Shown here: positions 18,754-29,017 of the stretch, one piece after another
How the letters are laid out: each line of letters starts with the position of its first letter
Position numbering within the stretch: the stretch's first letter is position 1
NCBI RefSeq assembly: GCF_020880815.1
Contig: NZ_JAJITD010000003.1
Coordinates: forward strand, 124,001-188,000
Length of the DNA: 64,000 nucleotides
From: Paraburkholderia sejongensis
GTDB lineage: Bacteria > Pseudomonadota > Gammaproteobacteria > Burkholderiales > Burkholderiaceae
Direction: 5' to 3'
Translations under genes and position numbers: made by a program
The notes under the pieces: model-generated
What the model was told of the DNA's origin: nothing
Database searches by the model: none
Seen by the model: the letters and a program-made list of their open reading frames with translations, nothing else

Positions 18754-19734
18754 TCAGGGTTCGTCGCACAGGCGGCGCGCGGTGTCTTCGTCGGTGACGA
18801 GGACGGATGCATAGCGGCCACGCAACGCGGCGCGCGTCACCTCGAACTTTTTCGTGCCACCGGACACCAGCACCACGTCCTTGATCTTGCGAAGATCGTC
18901 GAGCGAAATCGCGACCGTGCGGCGATTCAGCGGATGATCGATCGGCTCGCCGTGCGCGTCCATGAAATGACCGAGCATGTCGCCGACGGCGCCTGCCTTG
19001 CGCAAGGTTCGCAAGTCGTCGGGCTTCGAAATTCCGTACGTGACCACCAGCGATTCCGTCAGGTCGCCGCAGGTCAGCAACGCGAGGTCGGCATTGCGAG
19101 CGAGTTCGTAGGTTGCGCGCACGGTCTCTTCCTGCAGGATCATGTCGCGCGCTTTCTGGCCGCCGACATAGATGGGCGCCGCGAACAGATAGCCGTCCGC
19201 GTGGCAGAGGTTCGCGAAGTCGGAGACGATGTCGAACGTGTTGATGCTCGGACAGTGCGACAGCCCGCCTTGCAGCGAAACGGCATTGAGCGTGCCGTAC
19301 GAGCGTTGCGGCATGGCGCGCAGCACCGCGCGGATCGTGCGGCCCCAGCCGAGGCCGACGGTGCCGCCCGCTTCGATGCGCTTCGCGAGACACCCCGCCG
19401 CGCCGATGCCGAGCGCCGCCATGTTCGCTTCCGCATTGGCGCCCGTGGGCACGACGACGGCGGACTCCAGTTTGAAGCGTTCCGCGAGTTCTTCCTCGAG
19501 CGCGATGCAGGGCGCGATCCTGCTGTTGATCGTGATCTGCACGAGGCCCGATTCGCGGCTGGCCGCAAGCAGACGGTTCACGCGCACGCGGTTGCTGCCG
19601 ATGCGATGCGCGATTTCCTGCTGCGTCAGATTGCCGATGTAGTAGTGCCACGCGACGCGCGCCTGCAATTCCTCTTCGGCGTCGATCGCGGTGTCGGCTT
19701 CGGACATCATGACGGGTGGGGCATTCTTGTTCAT
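18754..19734 (-). CDS. SorC/DeoR-type sugar-binding transcriptional regulator
   Basis: A 326-residue regulator. Residues about 22-60 form the helix-turn-helix (ARVAWHYYIGNLTQQEIAHR then RVNRLL). The rest is the SorC sugar-phosphate-binding domain (VGLGWGRTIRAVL, VGDMLGHFMDAHG). It lies inside the polyol operon, nine bases before the SDR gene, and probably controls it in response to a phosphorylated or free polyol intermediate. ATG 19707 is a possible shorter start. An inverted repeat upstream of the binding-protein gene (23110-23129) is a candidate operator. Confidence 0.9.
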   Translation of the reverse strand: MNKNAPPVMMSEADTAIDAEEELQARVAWHYYIGNLTQQEIAHRIGSNRVRVNRLLAASRESGLVQITINSRIAPCIALEEELAERFKLESAVVVPTGANAEANMAALGIGAAGCLAKRIEAGGTVGLGWGRTIRAVLRAMPQRSYGTLNAVSLQGGLSHCPSINTFDIVSDFANLCHADGYLFAAPIYVGGQKARDMILQEETVRATYELARNADLALLTCGDLTESLVVTYGISKPDDLRTLRKAGAVGDMLGHFMDAHGEPIDHPLNRRTVAISLDDLRKIKDVVLVSGGTKKFEVTRAALRGRYASVLVTDEDTARRLCDEP

Positions 19735-19783
19735 GTACGGTCTTGTGTTTCAGTGGAAAGCGACGCACCGTTATACCAAAGTG

Positions 19784-20686
19784 TCACTTCACCGCACCCA
19801 TCGTCAGCCCCTGCACGAGCCGGCCCGAAACGAGCAAGGCGAACACCACCATGGGCAGCACGATCAGCGTGCCCGTCGCCATGATTTCGCCCCACGGCAG
19901 TTCATAGCCGCTCATGTAGCTGGTGGCCGCGACGGGCGACGTGATCGCGTCCGTGCGCGTGAGCACCAGCGCGTAGAGCAGGTCGTTCCACGAGAAGATA
20001 AACGCGAAGATCGCCGAGACCACGATGCCGGGCATCGCGAGCGGTAGATTGATGCGCCAGAAGATACGCCATGGCGACGCGCCGTCGAGCCGCGCCGCTT
20101 CGTCCAGTTCGACGGGAATGTTGCGGAACTGGTCCGTGCAGATCCAGATCACGATAGGCAGCGAGAACGTGATGTAAAGCAGGATCAGCACGATATGCGT
20201 ATCGACGATATCGAGCTTCGTCGCGATCAGGAAGAAAGGCACGGCGAGCACGACAGGGCTCACCATGCGGTTCGAGATGAACCAGAACCACAGGTCTTCC
20301 TTGCCGCGAAACTCGTAGCGCGCGAGTGCGTACGCGGCGGGCGTGCCGAGCAGGATCGACAGTACCGTCGTGCTGCTCGCGATGATCAGCGAATTGATCA
20401 GACTGCCGCCCACTTCGTGCGTGAAAAGCGCTTCCGCGTAATGCGCGAAGGTCGGCTTGAACAGCCACACGGGTGGATACGCGAGCGCGTCTGCCTGGCT
20501 CTTGAGGCTCGTCGCCACCATCCAGTAGAACGGAAAGACGGACGACACGAACACCACCAGCAGGCCGAGAAAATGCCACGCGGTTGCGTTGCGCCGCGCG
20601 GCGCGTGCGCGGCGCGCGCGCGCCGTCAGGCCGCCGTTGCCCGCCAGCGCGGGAGTGCCGTTTGCGGGTTGCGAAGGGGCGTTCAC
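19784..20686 (-). CDS. Polyol/sugar ABC transporter permease (second subunit, MalG-like)
   Basis: About 300 residues with six membrane helices and the inner-membrane-component loop [20 protein letters not shown] that contacts the ATPase. The GTG at 20686 overlaps the stop of the preceding permease (GTGA), the usual coupling of paired permease genes; the longer open frame is not used. It belongs to the carbohydrate uptake transporter 1 family and works with the partner permease, the binding protein at 21644-22996 and probably the divergent ATPase at 23268. Confidence 0.9.
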   Translation of the reverse strand: MNAPSQPANGTPALAGNGGLTARARRARAARRNATAWHFLGLLVVFVSSVFPFYWMVATSLKSQADALAYPPVWLFKPTFAHYAEALFTHEVGGSLINSLIIASSTTVLSILLGTPAAYALARYEFRGKEDLWFWFISNRMVSPVVLAVPFFLIATKLDIVDTHIVLILLYITFSLPIVIWICTDQFRNIPVELDEAARLDGASPWRIFWRINLPLAMPGIVVSAIFAFIFSWNDLLYALVLTRTDAITSPVAATSYMSGYELPWGEIMATGTLIVLPMVVFALLVSGRLVQGLTMGAVK

Positions 20687-21618
20687 GCAGCCTCCCGATA
20701 GACGAAGCGAATGTAGAGCCGCGACAGCACGATGGTCAGCACCAGCAACAGGATGGCCTGTGCCGACGCCATGCCCTGATCGAACAGACGGAAGCCGACG
20801 CGCTGGATGTACACGCTGATGAACTCGGTCGCGGTGCCGGGACCGCCGCGCGTCATCGTGAACACGGCGTCGAACATCTTCAGCATGTCGGCCGAACGCA
20901 GGATCAGGATCGCGGTGAGGCCGGGCAGCAGGTAAGGCCTTTGCAGATGCCACAGGATCTTGCTCCACCGGGGCGTTTCGAGGCGCGCGGCCTCTTCGGC
21001 TTCCTTCGGCACCATTGTCAGTCCGGCGAGCAGAATGAGCGCGCAGAACGGCGTCCATTGCCAGATGTCCATGATCATCACCGACACGAAAGCGAGCGTC
21101 GGATCGGCGAGCCAATCTTGCGGCGGCATGCCGAACAAGCCGCCGATATAATTCGCGACGCCGAACTGCCGGTTGAAAATGAGCCGGCCGATCAGACCCA
21201 CCACCGCATACGTGGTCGCCATCGGAATCACGAGGCTCACGCGCGCGAGCGCGCGCATCCTGGGCAACGTCGTGCGATGAAGCATCAGCGCGGCGAACAG
21301 GCCGAGCGCAACTTCGATTGGCAGCGTCACGCACAGGAACAGCGCCGTGCGCCCCAGCGCGCCCCAGAACGAAGGATCGGTGAGCGTCGCGATGTAGTTG
21401 TCGAACCAGATGAACGGCGTGCCCGACGCCAGATCGGCGAGCTTGTACTGATGAAACGAGTTGTACAGCGCCAGCAGCAGCGGATAAATGCCGATTGCCG
21501 CCAGCGTGAAGATCGCGGGAATCAGAAACCAGAACGCCGGCGAACCCGGCAAGCGGCCCCGCGAGCGAGGCCGCGCCGGTTTCAGGCCGTTGTCCGGTTG
21601 CGCAGTGCCGTTCAACAT
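20683..21618 (-). CDS. Polyol/sugar ABC transporter permease (first subunit, MalF-like)
   Basis: About 311 residues, six membrane helices, with the [20 protein letters not shown] coupling loop. The ATG at 21618 is chosen over upstream in-frame starts because it has an AGGAGAACCG Shine-Dalgarno and follows the binding-protein stop by 25 bases. It forms the heterodimeric channel with the overlapping second permease. Confidence 0.9.
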   Translation of the reverse strand: MLNGTAQPDNGLKPARPRSRGRLPGSPAFWFLIPAIFTLAAIGIYPLLLALYNSFHQYKLADLASGTPFIWFDNYIATLTDPSFWGALGRTALFLCVTLPIEVALGLFAALMLHRTTLPRMRALARVSLVIPMATTYAVVGLIGRLIFNRQFGVANYIGGLFGMPPQDWLADPTLAFVSVMIMDIWQWTPFCALILLAGLTMVPKEAEEAARLETPRWSKILWHLQRPYLLPGLTAILILRSADMLKMFDAVFTMTRGGPGTATEFISVYIQRVGFRLFDQGMASAQAILLLVLTIVLSRLYIRFVYREAA

Positions 21619-21643
21619 CGGTTCTCCTGTCATCGGGAAGGCG

Positions 21644-22996
21644 TTACTTGAGTAAAGGCTTCTTGCCGTTGTAGTAGCCCGCCTTGCTGAGGATTTCCTC
21701 TGTCTTCGAGCCGATGGTTTGCGCGCCATCCTTCGCCGACACCTGGCCGAGCATGATCTTGGTGCCCCATTCGCCGATCACTTCCGACACTGCCGGCCAT
21801 TCGGGGAAGCGCGGCCGATAGTCCGGCACGCCGCCCTGCCACGATTCGACCATCGGCTTCACGAACGGGTACTTGTCCTGCACAGCCTTGTCCTGGTACA
21901 CGGCGGTGCGCGCGGGCACGCCTCCCGCTTCGAGATACGGCTTGGCCATTTCCTCTGAAGTGATCCACTGAATGAATAGCCACGCGGCCGCCTGTTTCTT
22001 CGCATTCGACTTCGCGTTGACGGCGAGCGAGAAGCCGCCGAGCGCGGGTTTCAGTCCCGCCGGTCCCTTCGGTTCCGTCGTGATCGCGAGGCAGTTGCCG
22101 ATCTTCGACTTGCTCGGGTCGGTGAGCGTCGGGTAGAACGCGGACCATTCGGTGATCATCGCGACCTGCCCCTGCGCAAGCGCATTCACGGCTTCCGCGT
22201 GATCGAAGTCGACGATGCCCGGCGGCATGTACTTCATCAGTTTCTGCCGGTATTCGAGGCCAGCCTGCGATTGCGGCGACATCAGGTTGGATTTGAATCT
22301 GGCATCGAGCAGCGAGCCGCCGTTGGGCCACAACACGCGCATGAAGCTATCGGCCGACTGCGTCTCGCCGCGCCGCGACTGCAATGCGTAAGCGAACTGG
22401 TTCTTGCCGGGCTGCGTGAGCTTGGGCGCATAGGTGTTCAGCAGCTCGTCCCAGGTCTTCGGCGGCTCGTTGAAGCCTGCGTCCTTCAGCATGCACTTGT
22501 TGTAGAACATCAGACCTGAGTAGTTGTCGAACGGCAGGCCGTAGCCGACCTTGTCCCATGTGCCGAACGAGTCGAGCAGGATCGGGAAGAAGCCGGGCAG
22601 GTTGAGCTTCGGATCGGCGAGTTTGGGGTTGTCCGTAAACGTCTTGATCGGCACGAGCCACTTGTTGCTGGCGAACTCGCCGATCCACACCACGTCGACC
22701 AGCACCACGTCCTGGTCGCCGCCGCCGACGAAGTTGAGCACTTCTTTCTCGCGGGTATTCTCGTACGGAATCACTTCCCACTTGACGTTGATGCCGGTTT
22801 CTTTCTCGAACTGCGGAATCAGTTTTTGCGCGGCCTTGTAGCCGGGACGATCCAGAAAGATCGCCTTGATCGTGGTGCCCGAATACGGTTGCGCGGCCTC
22901 TTTCAACGTCCAGGCATTCGCATGGGCAGCGCACAGCAGCGACGCCGCGGCAATCGACAAAGCCACTGCGGTGGGCTGCAGAAAGCGTTTGTTCAT
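21644..22996 (-). CDS. Periplasmic sugar/polyol-binding protein of ABC transporter
   Basis: A 450-residue extracytoplasmic solute-binding protein (family 1, maltose/glycerol-phosphate type) with a signal peptide [18 protein letters not shown] to AHA. The ATG at 22996 follows AAGGAGACG. Ligand-cleft features such as [14 protein letters not shown] and the late [11 protein letters not shown] segment are typical of polyol-binding members. It is the first gene of the operon running leftward to the polyol dehydrogenase, so it is probably made in excess over the permeases. Confidence 0.9.
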   Translation of the reverse strand: MNKRFLQPTAVALSIAAASLLCAAHANAWTLKEAAQPYSGTTIKAIFLDRPGYKAAQKLIPQFEKETGINVKWEVIPYENTREKEVLNFVGGGDQDVVLVDVVWIGEFASNKWLVPIKTFTDNPKLADPKLNLPGFFPILLDSFGTWDKVGYGLPFDNYSGLMFYNKCMLKDAGFNEPPKTWDELLNTYAPKLTQPGKNQFAYALQSRRGETQSADSFMRVLWPNGGSLLDARFKSNLMSPQSQAGLEYRQKLMKYMPPGIVDFDHAEAVNALAQGQVAMITEWSAFYPTLTDPSKSKIGNCLAITTEPKGPAGLKPALGGFSLAVNAKSNAKKQAAAWLFIQWITSEEMAKPYLEAGGVPARTAVYQDKAVQDKYPFVKPMVESWQGGVPDYRPRFPEWPAVSEVIGEWGTKIMLGQVSAKDGAQTIGSKTEEILSKAGYYNGKKPLLK

Positions 22997-23109
22997 CGTT
23001 CGTCTCCTTGATTGTTCTCGAGCCAGGGTTAGATGCCGCGACGCGCATCCCGGTCTCAACGACCGTGATGAACCCGTGCAAGCGGTACAGCGAGCCCTCT
23101 TCGTTTCAC

Positions 23110-23129
23110 TTGTAATTTGCGTTTTACAA
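23110..23129. promoter_or_regulatory. Inverted repeat in the divergent polyol-transport promoter region
   Basis: TTGTAA (23110-23115) and TTACAA (23124-23129) form a perfect 6-bp inverted repeat with an 8-bp spacer. It sits in an AT-rich patch between the divergent binding-protein and ATPase genes. It is a candidate SorC operator; no binding data exist here. Confidence 0.45.
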
Positions 23130-23267
23130 ATGTATATTTTGGCGCACACCTGTTGTCAAGAAGAAAATTATCGAGTTCTGCATGGTGCGTCGCGACAGCG
23201 TGCCCGAGCGGCCTGCTGCGCGATATCGCGCATCCGTCATCGAGCAATGCATGGGCAGGAGACACGC

Positions 23268-24392
23268 ATGAGCGCCGTACATCTGCAGCAGATCCGCAAA
23301 GCGTTTGCAGGGACCGACGTGCTGAAGGGCGTCGATATCGATGTGAAGGAACACGAATTTCTCGTGTTCGTAGGCCCGTCGGGCTGCGGCAAATCCACGT
23401 TGTTGCGTAGCATCGCCGGACTGGAGCGGATCGACTCCGGGCATGTGGTGATCGAAGGCGAGGACGTGACGGAGCTGGAGCCGTCGCAGCGCGGCGTCGC
23501 GATGGTGTTCCAGTCCTATGCGTTGTACCCGCACATGTCGGTGTACGAGAACATCGCGTTCGGGCTGCGCATGATCAAGTTGCCGGAAGCGCAGATCAAG
23601 GAACGCGTGCATCGCGCAGCGGAAATACTGCAGATCGGGCAGTTGCTGGAACGGCGGCCGCGGGCGCTGTCGGGCGGCCAGCGGCAGCGCGTTGCGATCG
23701 GGCGCTCCATAGTGCGGGAGCCGAAAGTGTTTCTGTTCGACGAGCCGCTGTCGAATCTCGACGCGGCGCTACGCGTGCAGATGCGGCTCGAACTGATCAA
23801 GCTGCACAAGCAGCTCAACGCCACGATGATCTACGTCACGCACGACCAGACGGAAGCGATGACGATGGCCGATCGGATCGTCGTGCTCAATCATGGCCAG
23901 GTCGAACAGATCGGCTCGCCGCTGGAGTTGTACCGCACGCCGCGCAACCGCTTTGTCGCGGGCTTCATCGGTTCGCCGAAAATGAATTTTCTCGATGTCC
24001 GTTTGCTGAACAAGGACGCGCGGGGCGTGACGATCGAATTGCCGGGCGGCGCGTCGCTCGGCGTGCCGTGCAACGGCGACGGCCTGGAAGCAGGGCAGAA
24101 CGTCGTGCTCGGCATTCGCCCCGAGCATTTCGCCGAGTCGGCCAACGGCGATACCGACGCCGCGCTAACGGGCGAGCTGATGGTGATCGAGCATCTCGGC
24201 AGCGAAACGCTGTTGCACGTGCGCCTTGCGGATGATCGTGTGATTCAGGTCAAGGGTCCTGGCGAATCGGCGGCCGTCGAGGGCCAGACATTGAAGGCGA
24301 ATTTTTCGACGCGGCACGTGCATCTGTTCCGGGAGGACGGCATGGCGCTCGAAGGCAAACGGCCCGTTTATGAAGAGATGCGCGTGAGTTGA
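23268..24392 (+). CDS. ABC transporter ATP-binding protein, UgpC/MalK-like
   Basis: A 374-residue ATPase with Walker A GPSGCGKST, Q-loop VFQSYALYPHM, signature LSGGQRQRVAIGR, Walker B VFLFDEPLSNLDA, the H-loop in YVTHDQTEAMT and a C-terminal TOBE/OB domain. It energises sugar import by type 1 carbohydrate transporters. Divergent orientation from the binding-protein gene across a shared 270-bp promoter region suggests it serves that transporter. The ATG at 23268 has a CAGGAGACA Shine-Dalgarno and begins the conserved N-terminus. Confidence 0.92.
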   Translation: MSAVHLQQIRKAFAGTDVLKGVDIDVKEHEFLVFVGPSGCGKSTLLRSIAGLERIDSGHVVIEGEDVTELEPSQRGVAMVFQSYALYPHMSVYENIAFGLRMIKLPEAQIKERVHRAAEILQIGQLLERRPRALSGGQRQRVAIGRSIVREPKVFLFDEPLSNLDAALRVQMRLELIKLHKQLNATMIYVTHDQTEAMTMADRIVVLNHGQVEQIGSPLELYRTPRNRFVAGFIGSPKMNFLDVRLLNKDARGVTIELPGGASLGVPCNGDGLEAGQNVVLGIRPEHFAESANGDTDAALTGELMVIEHLGSETLLHVRLADDRVIQVKGPGESAAVEGQTLKANFSTRHVHLFREDGMALEGKRPVYEEMRVS

Positions 24393-24671
24393 ATGCCGCG
24401 ATGCCGCGTGTTTAGATGCTCCGCGTGGTCCCGCGTTACGTATGGCGTTCCTGGAAAGCATGGATTGTGGTTTCGATCTCATCCGTCCGCCGATGGTTAC
24501 GCTCGGGTTTGCCCCTACTTCGCCATAAACAAATGGAATTGCTTCGCGACGAATATTGATTGGATTTCCAACGGATGCGGGCATATCGTCGGTCAATCCA
24601 ATGCTGTAGTGCACACGTTTGCATCGGAAACCGGCCTCGCCGATAAAACAAAATATTCAGGAGACGTATCC

Positions 24672-26024
24672 ATGGAGCAATCCTCGACGGCGCCGCGTGT
24701 GCCGAAGTCGGGCAGCAGTCACGCTCAGAACATCGCTTCCAACGACCAGGCCTCCCCACGGGTGCGGCGAATTCAACGGACCGCGCTTGCTTTGCTTCTC
24801 CTGAGCGGGATCATCAATTACATCGACCGCGCGACGTTGTCTATCGCGAATCCGCTGATCCGGCACGATCTCGGACTCTCCGTCGCGGAAATGGGCCTGT
24901 TGCTGTCGGCGTTTCTATGGGCTTACGCATTCGCGCAACTGCCCGCGGGCGCGTTGGTCGATCGCTTCGGCGCGCGCGTCATGCTGTCGATCAGCCTGGC
25001 GACGTGGTCGGTGGCCCAGGCGTTCGGCGGTGTGGTGAGCAACTTCAGTCAGTTCTTCGCTGCTCGCATGGTGCTGGGAATAGGGGAGGCGCCGCAGTTT
25101 CCGACGGCCGCCAAAGTCGTTCGCGATTGGTTCGGCAAAAAAGAGCGCGGCGCCGCGACCGGCATCTGGAACAGTTCGTCGACGCTGGGTACCGCAATAT
25201 CAGCGCCCTTGTTGACGGTCTTAATGTTGACTGTGGGATGGCGCTGGATGTTCGGCGTCATGGGGATCGTCGGCCTCCTCGTGGCGCTCGGCTTTTTTAT
25301 CCTGCATCGCGACCCGCATCAGGTCGAGTTGACGCAACGGGAGCGCGCGTATCTGTCCGACGTCGATGGTGAGGCCCAGAGCCGTCCGACATGGCGCGAG
25401 TGGCGCCGTCTGTTCGAGTTCAGCACCACGTGGGGCATGCTGCTCGGATTCTTCGGCACGATCTACGTCTTGTGGCTCTACAACGCGTGGTTGCCGTCTT
25501 ACCTGCAAATGGAACTTCACCTGACTATCGCGAAGTCGGGATGGGTGGCCGCGGTTCCCTATCTCTTTGGCGTGGTGGGCAGTCTCTCCGGCGGAAAGAT
25601 TTGCGACGTGCTCGCACGGCGAGGCGTGTCGGCAATCAACAGCCGGAAGTATCCGATGGCGGCTTCGCTTTTCGGGGTCGCTGTGTTCACGGTACTGACC
25701 GGCCTCACGCACAATGTGACGCTGGCGGTCGTCTTCATTTCGATCTCGATGTTGCTGCTGTATGTTTCGAGCAGCGCGGCCTGGGCGACCGCGTCCGTTG
25801 CCGCGCCCGCCAATTGCACCGCTTCCATCGGCGCCATGCAGAATTTCGGCGGCTACTTCGGCGGCGCGCTGGCACCGGTGGTCACGGGCTTCATCGTGCA
25901 GCGGACCCACTCGTTCCAGCCCGCGCTGTTCGTCGGAGCGGCCGTTGCCGCTGTCGCGGTGACCGGCTACTGGTTGCTCGTGCGCGGCCCGATTCCGCCG
26001 GCCGCGCTCAACCGCGACGTGTAA
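24672..26024 (+). CDS. MFS transporter, anion:cation symporter type (hexuronate/galactarate transporter-like)
   Basis: About 450 residues with 12 predicted helices. Family motifs are visible: NYIDRATLSIANP at the first helix, GALVDRFGARVML between helices 2 and 3, GIGEAPQFP, and WRWMFGVMGI. These mark the ACS family, which imports organic anions such as sugar acids or dicarboxylates. The ATG at 24672 follows CAGGAGACG. It faces an Ldh-family dehydrogenase with a linked LysR regulator, so uptake of a hydroxy acid that the dehydrogenase oxidises is plausible. About 280 bases of non-coding DNA separate it from the ATPase gene. Confidence 0.88.
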   Translation: MEQSSTAPRVPKSGSSHAQNIASNDQASPRVRRIQRTALALLLLSGIINYIDRATLSIANPLIRHDLGLSVAEMGLLLSAFLWAYAFAQLPAGALVDRFGARVMLSISLATWSVAQAFGGVVSNFSQFFAARMVLGIGEAPQFPTAAKVVRDWFGKKERGAATGIWNSSSTLGTAISAPLLTVLMLTVGWRWMFGVMGIVGLLVALGFFILHRDPHQVELTQRERAYLSDVDGEAQSRPTWREWRRLFEFSTTWGMLLGFFGTIYVLWLYNAWLPSYLQMELHLTIAKSGWVAAVPYLFGVVGSLSGGKICDVLARRGVSAINSRKYPMAASLFGVAVFTVLTGLTHNVTLAVVFISISMLLLYVSSSAAWATASVAAPANCTASIGAMQNFGGYFGGALAPVVTGFIVQRTHSFQPALFVGAAVAAVAVTGYWLLVRGPIPPAALNRDV

Positions 26025-26044
26025 CGGCAAAACAATGCGGCCGC

Positions 26045-26066
26045 GGCGAGAGTCCGGGCTCTCGCC
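26045..26066. terminator. Hairpin between convergent genes
   Basis: GGCGAGAG (26045-26052) and CTCTCGCC (26059-26066) form a perfect 8-bp stem with a 6-base loop, between the ends of the MFS and dehydrogenase genes. There is no T-tract, so terminator function is uncertain. Confidence 0.45.
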
Positions 26067-26073
26067 CCCGCTG

Positions 26074-27138
26074 TCAGCCGGGTAGTGCGGAAGGCAGCGC
26101 GATGTCATAGCGCCGTGCGCAGGCTTCAAGTGCCGGCGCGATTGTCGGGTGCAGAGCGACTCCATCGCGCAGTTGCTCGCGCTTGAGGCTCAGTCCGCGA
26201 TCGCCCGGCATGCGCACGCCCGCGGTTCCTGGACGCGGCGGATTATCGCGGCATGCATCGCCGAGCCAGTCCATCTGCCGCACGAACGCCGCGAGGCCGC
26301 CAAAAGCTGCTGGATCGTAGAGCGAAAGAAACACGGTGGCGCCCCATCCATCGGCAGGATCGGCCCGGCCGTGGCCTGCCAGCCCCCCCGTCAACGCCTC
26401 GATCAGCAACGCCAGCCCGAAGCCTTTATGTCCCCCCGTCATGCCACCAACCGGCAGGATGGACCCCGGGGGATCCGCGCTAAGCACGCCGGGATCGCCG
26501 CTGGGCTGCCCATCCGCATCGAGGAAGCATGCTTCGTCGAAGTGTTGTCCCGCTTTGTGTTGGCGCGCGGTCATCCCCTGCGTCACCATCGATGAAGAGA
26601 TATCGATCAAAAACGGTGTGCCCGAAGCCGGAATGCCCGCCGCGATCGGATTCGGTGTAAATACGGACCGCGTGCCGCCGTGAGGGGCCACGCTTTGCCC
26701 CGCCGGGTCGGAACTGCTGAGCACGATCATGAATCCGTCGGCAGTGGCTCTTTCCAGATAACTGGCAAGGCAGGCGATGTGGTGGCTGCGCCGAATCACC
26801 AATGTCGCCGTGCCGTATTTCTTCGCGCGCGGTGCCAGTGTTTCGATTCCGCTGAGAACCAGCCAGGGGCCAGGCAGACGCCGGCCATCCCACAACACGC
26901 TGCCGCCCCGGTCGGAGACGACCTCCGGCTCGCCGGAGCAGGTCATCGCGCCGTTTTCGATCTCGCCGATATAGGCGGGCAGCAACGCGAGGCCGTGCGT
27001 GTCGTGTCCCATCAGGTCGCCGTCGACGAGCGTGCGAGCGATGGCGAGCGCTTTGACGTCCTCCATTCCAACCCTGACCAGGAGACGCTGTGCGAAGGCT
27101 TGCAGTTCATCGGCGGAGTAGCGGATTTGTGTATTCAT
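26074..27138 (-). CDS. Ldh-family oxidoreductase (malate/L-lactate/ureidoglycolate dehydrogenase type)
   Basis: A 354-residue NAD(P)-dependent dehydrogenase of the malate/L-sulfolactate family, unrelated to classic Rossmann dehydrogenases. Conserved features are the MGHDTHGLALLP segment with its catalytic His, RRSHHIACLASYLERA, TPNPIAAGIP and GGHKGFGLALLIEALTGGLAG. Members oxidise 2-hydroxy acids, ureidoglycolate or delta-1-piperideine-2-carboxylate-type substrates. It is transcribed convergently with an organic-anion MFS transporter and divergently from a LysR regulator. Substrate remains open. Confidence 0.88.
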   Translation of the reverse strand: MNTQIRYSADELQAFAQRLLVRVGMEDVKALAIARTLVDGDLMGHDTHGLALLPAYIGEIENGAMTCSGEPEVVSDRGGSVLWDGRRLPGPWLVLSGIETLAPRAKKYGTATLVIRRSHHIACLASYLERATADGFMIVLSSSDPAGQSVAPHGGTRSVFTPNPIAAGIPASGTPFLIDISSSMVTQGMTARQHKAGQHFDEACFLDADGQPSGDPGVLSADPPGSILPVGGMTGGHKGFGLALLIEALTGGLAGHGRADPADGWGATVFLSLYDPAAFGGLAAFVRQMDWLGDACRDNPPRPGTAGVRMPGDRGLSLKREQLRDGVALHPTIAPALEACARRYDIALPSALPG

Positions 27139-27238
27139 GGGTGGACGTTAGTGAGGAAGATGGTTCGAAGACAGCCGGGCCGGCAATGCCCGACGCGCTT
27201 TGAATTGTCGTTTGAGCTTGCGATAACCGTCCAATTGC

Positions 27239-27258
27239 GAATTGAGTAAAATCAATTC
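27239..27258. promoter_or_regulatory. Candidate LysR operator between the dehydrogenase and LysR genes
   Basis: GAATTGA (27239-27245) and TCAATTC (27252-27258) are a perfect 7-bp inverted repeat with a 6-bp spacer, containing the T-N11-A arrangement typical of LysR sites. It lies in the 152-bp divergent intergenic region. Confidence 0.55.
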
Positions 27259-27290
27259 CATTTGGTTATAAATCGGATCGTGTTTACCCT

Positions 27291-28235
27291 ATGTCGCAAG
27301 ATTCCAGCCTTTCAATCACGCAAGTACTGACCAAGCTGCGTTTCAGGCATCTGCAGTTGCTTGAACTACTCGGTCGTACCCGCAACCTTCGTATCGCGGC
27401 CGAGCAGATGCACATCACTCAGCCGGCCGCCACGAAGATCCTGAGCGACCTGGAGGCGATGTTAGGCGCGCCGCTGTTCGAACGGCTGCCGCGCGAAATG
27501 CGGCCGACGGATCTCGGTACGCTGTCGCTGCGCTACGCCAGCACGACACTGTCCAATCTGGGCAAGTTTTCAAGCGAGTTCGCGACATTGAAAGACGGCG
27601 GCTATGGTCATCTCACGGTCGGCTTCATTCCGGCTTCCGCCGCGCAACTCGTCACCGCGGCTATCAAGGAGATCCAGCGCCGGCGCCCGAGACTCATCAT
27701 CAAACTGGTCGAGCAAAGCAGTGATCAGCTCGCGACGTGGCTTGAGGCAAGACAGCTCGATGTGATGATTGGGCGCCCGACCGAGCCACGACACGAGGCG
27801 CTTTTCGATGTGGTCGATTTATTGGCGGAGCCGGCGCGTGCGGTCGTCGGCAAACATCATCCGTTGCTGAAGCAACGACGCATAGAGATCGCCGACCTGG
27901 GCGAGTGGCCGTGGATCCTGTATCCGCAAGGCACCGCCATGCGACAGCTGTTCGAAGAAACGTTCGCGGCGGCCGGCATGGTTGCGCCGATGGGCATCGT
28001 GGAAACGCCGTCGATTTTTACGACGTTAGAGTTGCTGCAGGCAACCGACATGATTTCCCTACAACCGAGAGCAGCGATGGACAAGTACGTCACGCATGGC
28101 CTTCTAGGCTATCTGGACGTGCCGATACGGCGGACATTGTCGAACTACAGTGTCATTACACGGAAAGACGAAGCTGCTTCGCAGGCGATGAACGAATTCG
28201 TTGCCATCCTCCAGGTAATCGCCGCGCAATACTAG
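27291..28235 (+). CDS. LysR-family transcriptional regulator
   Basis: A 314-residue regulator: winged helix-turn-helix at about 17-75 (RHLQLLELLGRTRNLRIAAEQMHITQPAATKILSDLE), then the periplasmic-binding-protein-like effector domain (LTVGFIPASAAQLV). The helix-turn-helix variant is that of the GbpR/CbbR-like subgroup. It is divergent from the Ldh-family gene with a clear inverted repeat between them, so it most likely regulates that gene and perhaps the MFS transporter. No strong Shine-Dalgarno precedes the ATG. Confidence 0.9.
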   Translation: MSQDSSLSITQVLTKLRFRHLQLLELLGRTRNLRIAAEQMHITQPAATKILSDLEAMLGAPLFERLPREMRPTDLGTLSLRYASTTLSNLGKFSSEFATLKDGGYGHLTVGFIPASAAQLVTAAIKEIQRRRPRLIIKLVEQSSDQLATWLEARQLDVMIGRPTEPRHEALFDVVDLLAEPARAVVGKHHPLLKQRRIEIADLGEWPWILYPQGTAMRQLFEETFAAAGMVAPMGIVETPSIFTTLELLQATDMISLQPRAAMDKYVTHGLLGYLDVPIRRTLSNYSVITRKDEAASQAMNEFVAILQVIAAQY

Positions 28236-29017
28236 GTTAGTCGACGTGATCGTTGTGAGAGGACGATTCCCGGTTCCGAACGCAGTCCGGGTTTGACGCT
28301 CGCGAGGTCGGCGAAAGGGACCGCTGCATCGATTTTCGGCGTGCCGATAGGCGCTAAAGCTTCGGGCATTTTGGGGGCGCACGGGCTGAAAGCCCATCTC
28401 TCGTCATGGACGAGGCGGGCGCGTTTATCAATCAATTCAACGACTGTTGTGCAATCGACGGCTGCTATTAAGCGCGGCCGGCACGGATGGCTTAGACCGG
28501 CGACTACGGGCGATCGCGGGGGGCAGGCTCGGCCAGGAAGGGACAATCATCTTGCCGCACCGACCGGCCAAGTGCGCTCGCAAGCAGACCGTCGCGAGCC
28601 GACGGTCTGCGGCCAAGATGACGGGCGGTCTCGGACTATGGCGGATCCTCAGGCAAGCGTGGCCGGCACAAGATCGTGGCCAGCGACAAACCACATGCGC
28701 AGGCCTGCCTCGACACGCAATGTGGCGACTCAATTCGCCCGTCACGGTCATTTCCCGGTGTCTTTGTGTAGATAGCTCAGTCGGCTGAAGACAGATAGCT
28801 TTGGGTTTTCCCTTCCGCCGCCTGCACCCTGCCGTCGGGCGGCGTGGTTGTCCAACGCGAGCGCCGTACGGACGCCGACCGCCGGCCGCTCGATGCCGAC
28901 GCCAGCGTGCCGCCCTGACGCGGCTGCGCGTTGTCGTTTTGCAAAAAGCAGCTCGCACGGCCGTCTTATCAGGTGGCAGCAGTGCATCGCTGGCCCCCTC
29001 GATGATGGAACTCCACA
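28236..29017. other. Degenerate intergenic region at the start of the accessory segment
   Basis: About 780 bases without a convincing gene. Several open frames of about 100-160 codons occur on both strands but show the Arg/Pro/Ala-rich composition of shadow translations and have no ribosome site. A 12-base tRNA D-arm-like string TAGCTCAGTCGG occurs at 28773-28784 without the rest of a tRNA. The region separates the metabolic block from the T6SS effector cassette and probably contains decayed DNA. Confidence 0.5.

Noticed and set aside
16754..19884. Two long plus-strand frames opposite the polyol operon
   Set aside because: Arg/Ala/His-rich antisense shadows of clearly homologous minus-strand genes.
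28773..28784. TAGCTCAGTCGG string like a tRNA D-arm, possible island attachment remnant
   Set aside because: No acceptor, anticodon or T-arm sequence matches around it; 12 bases can occur by chance.
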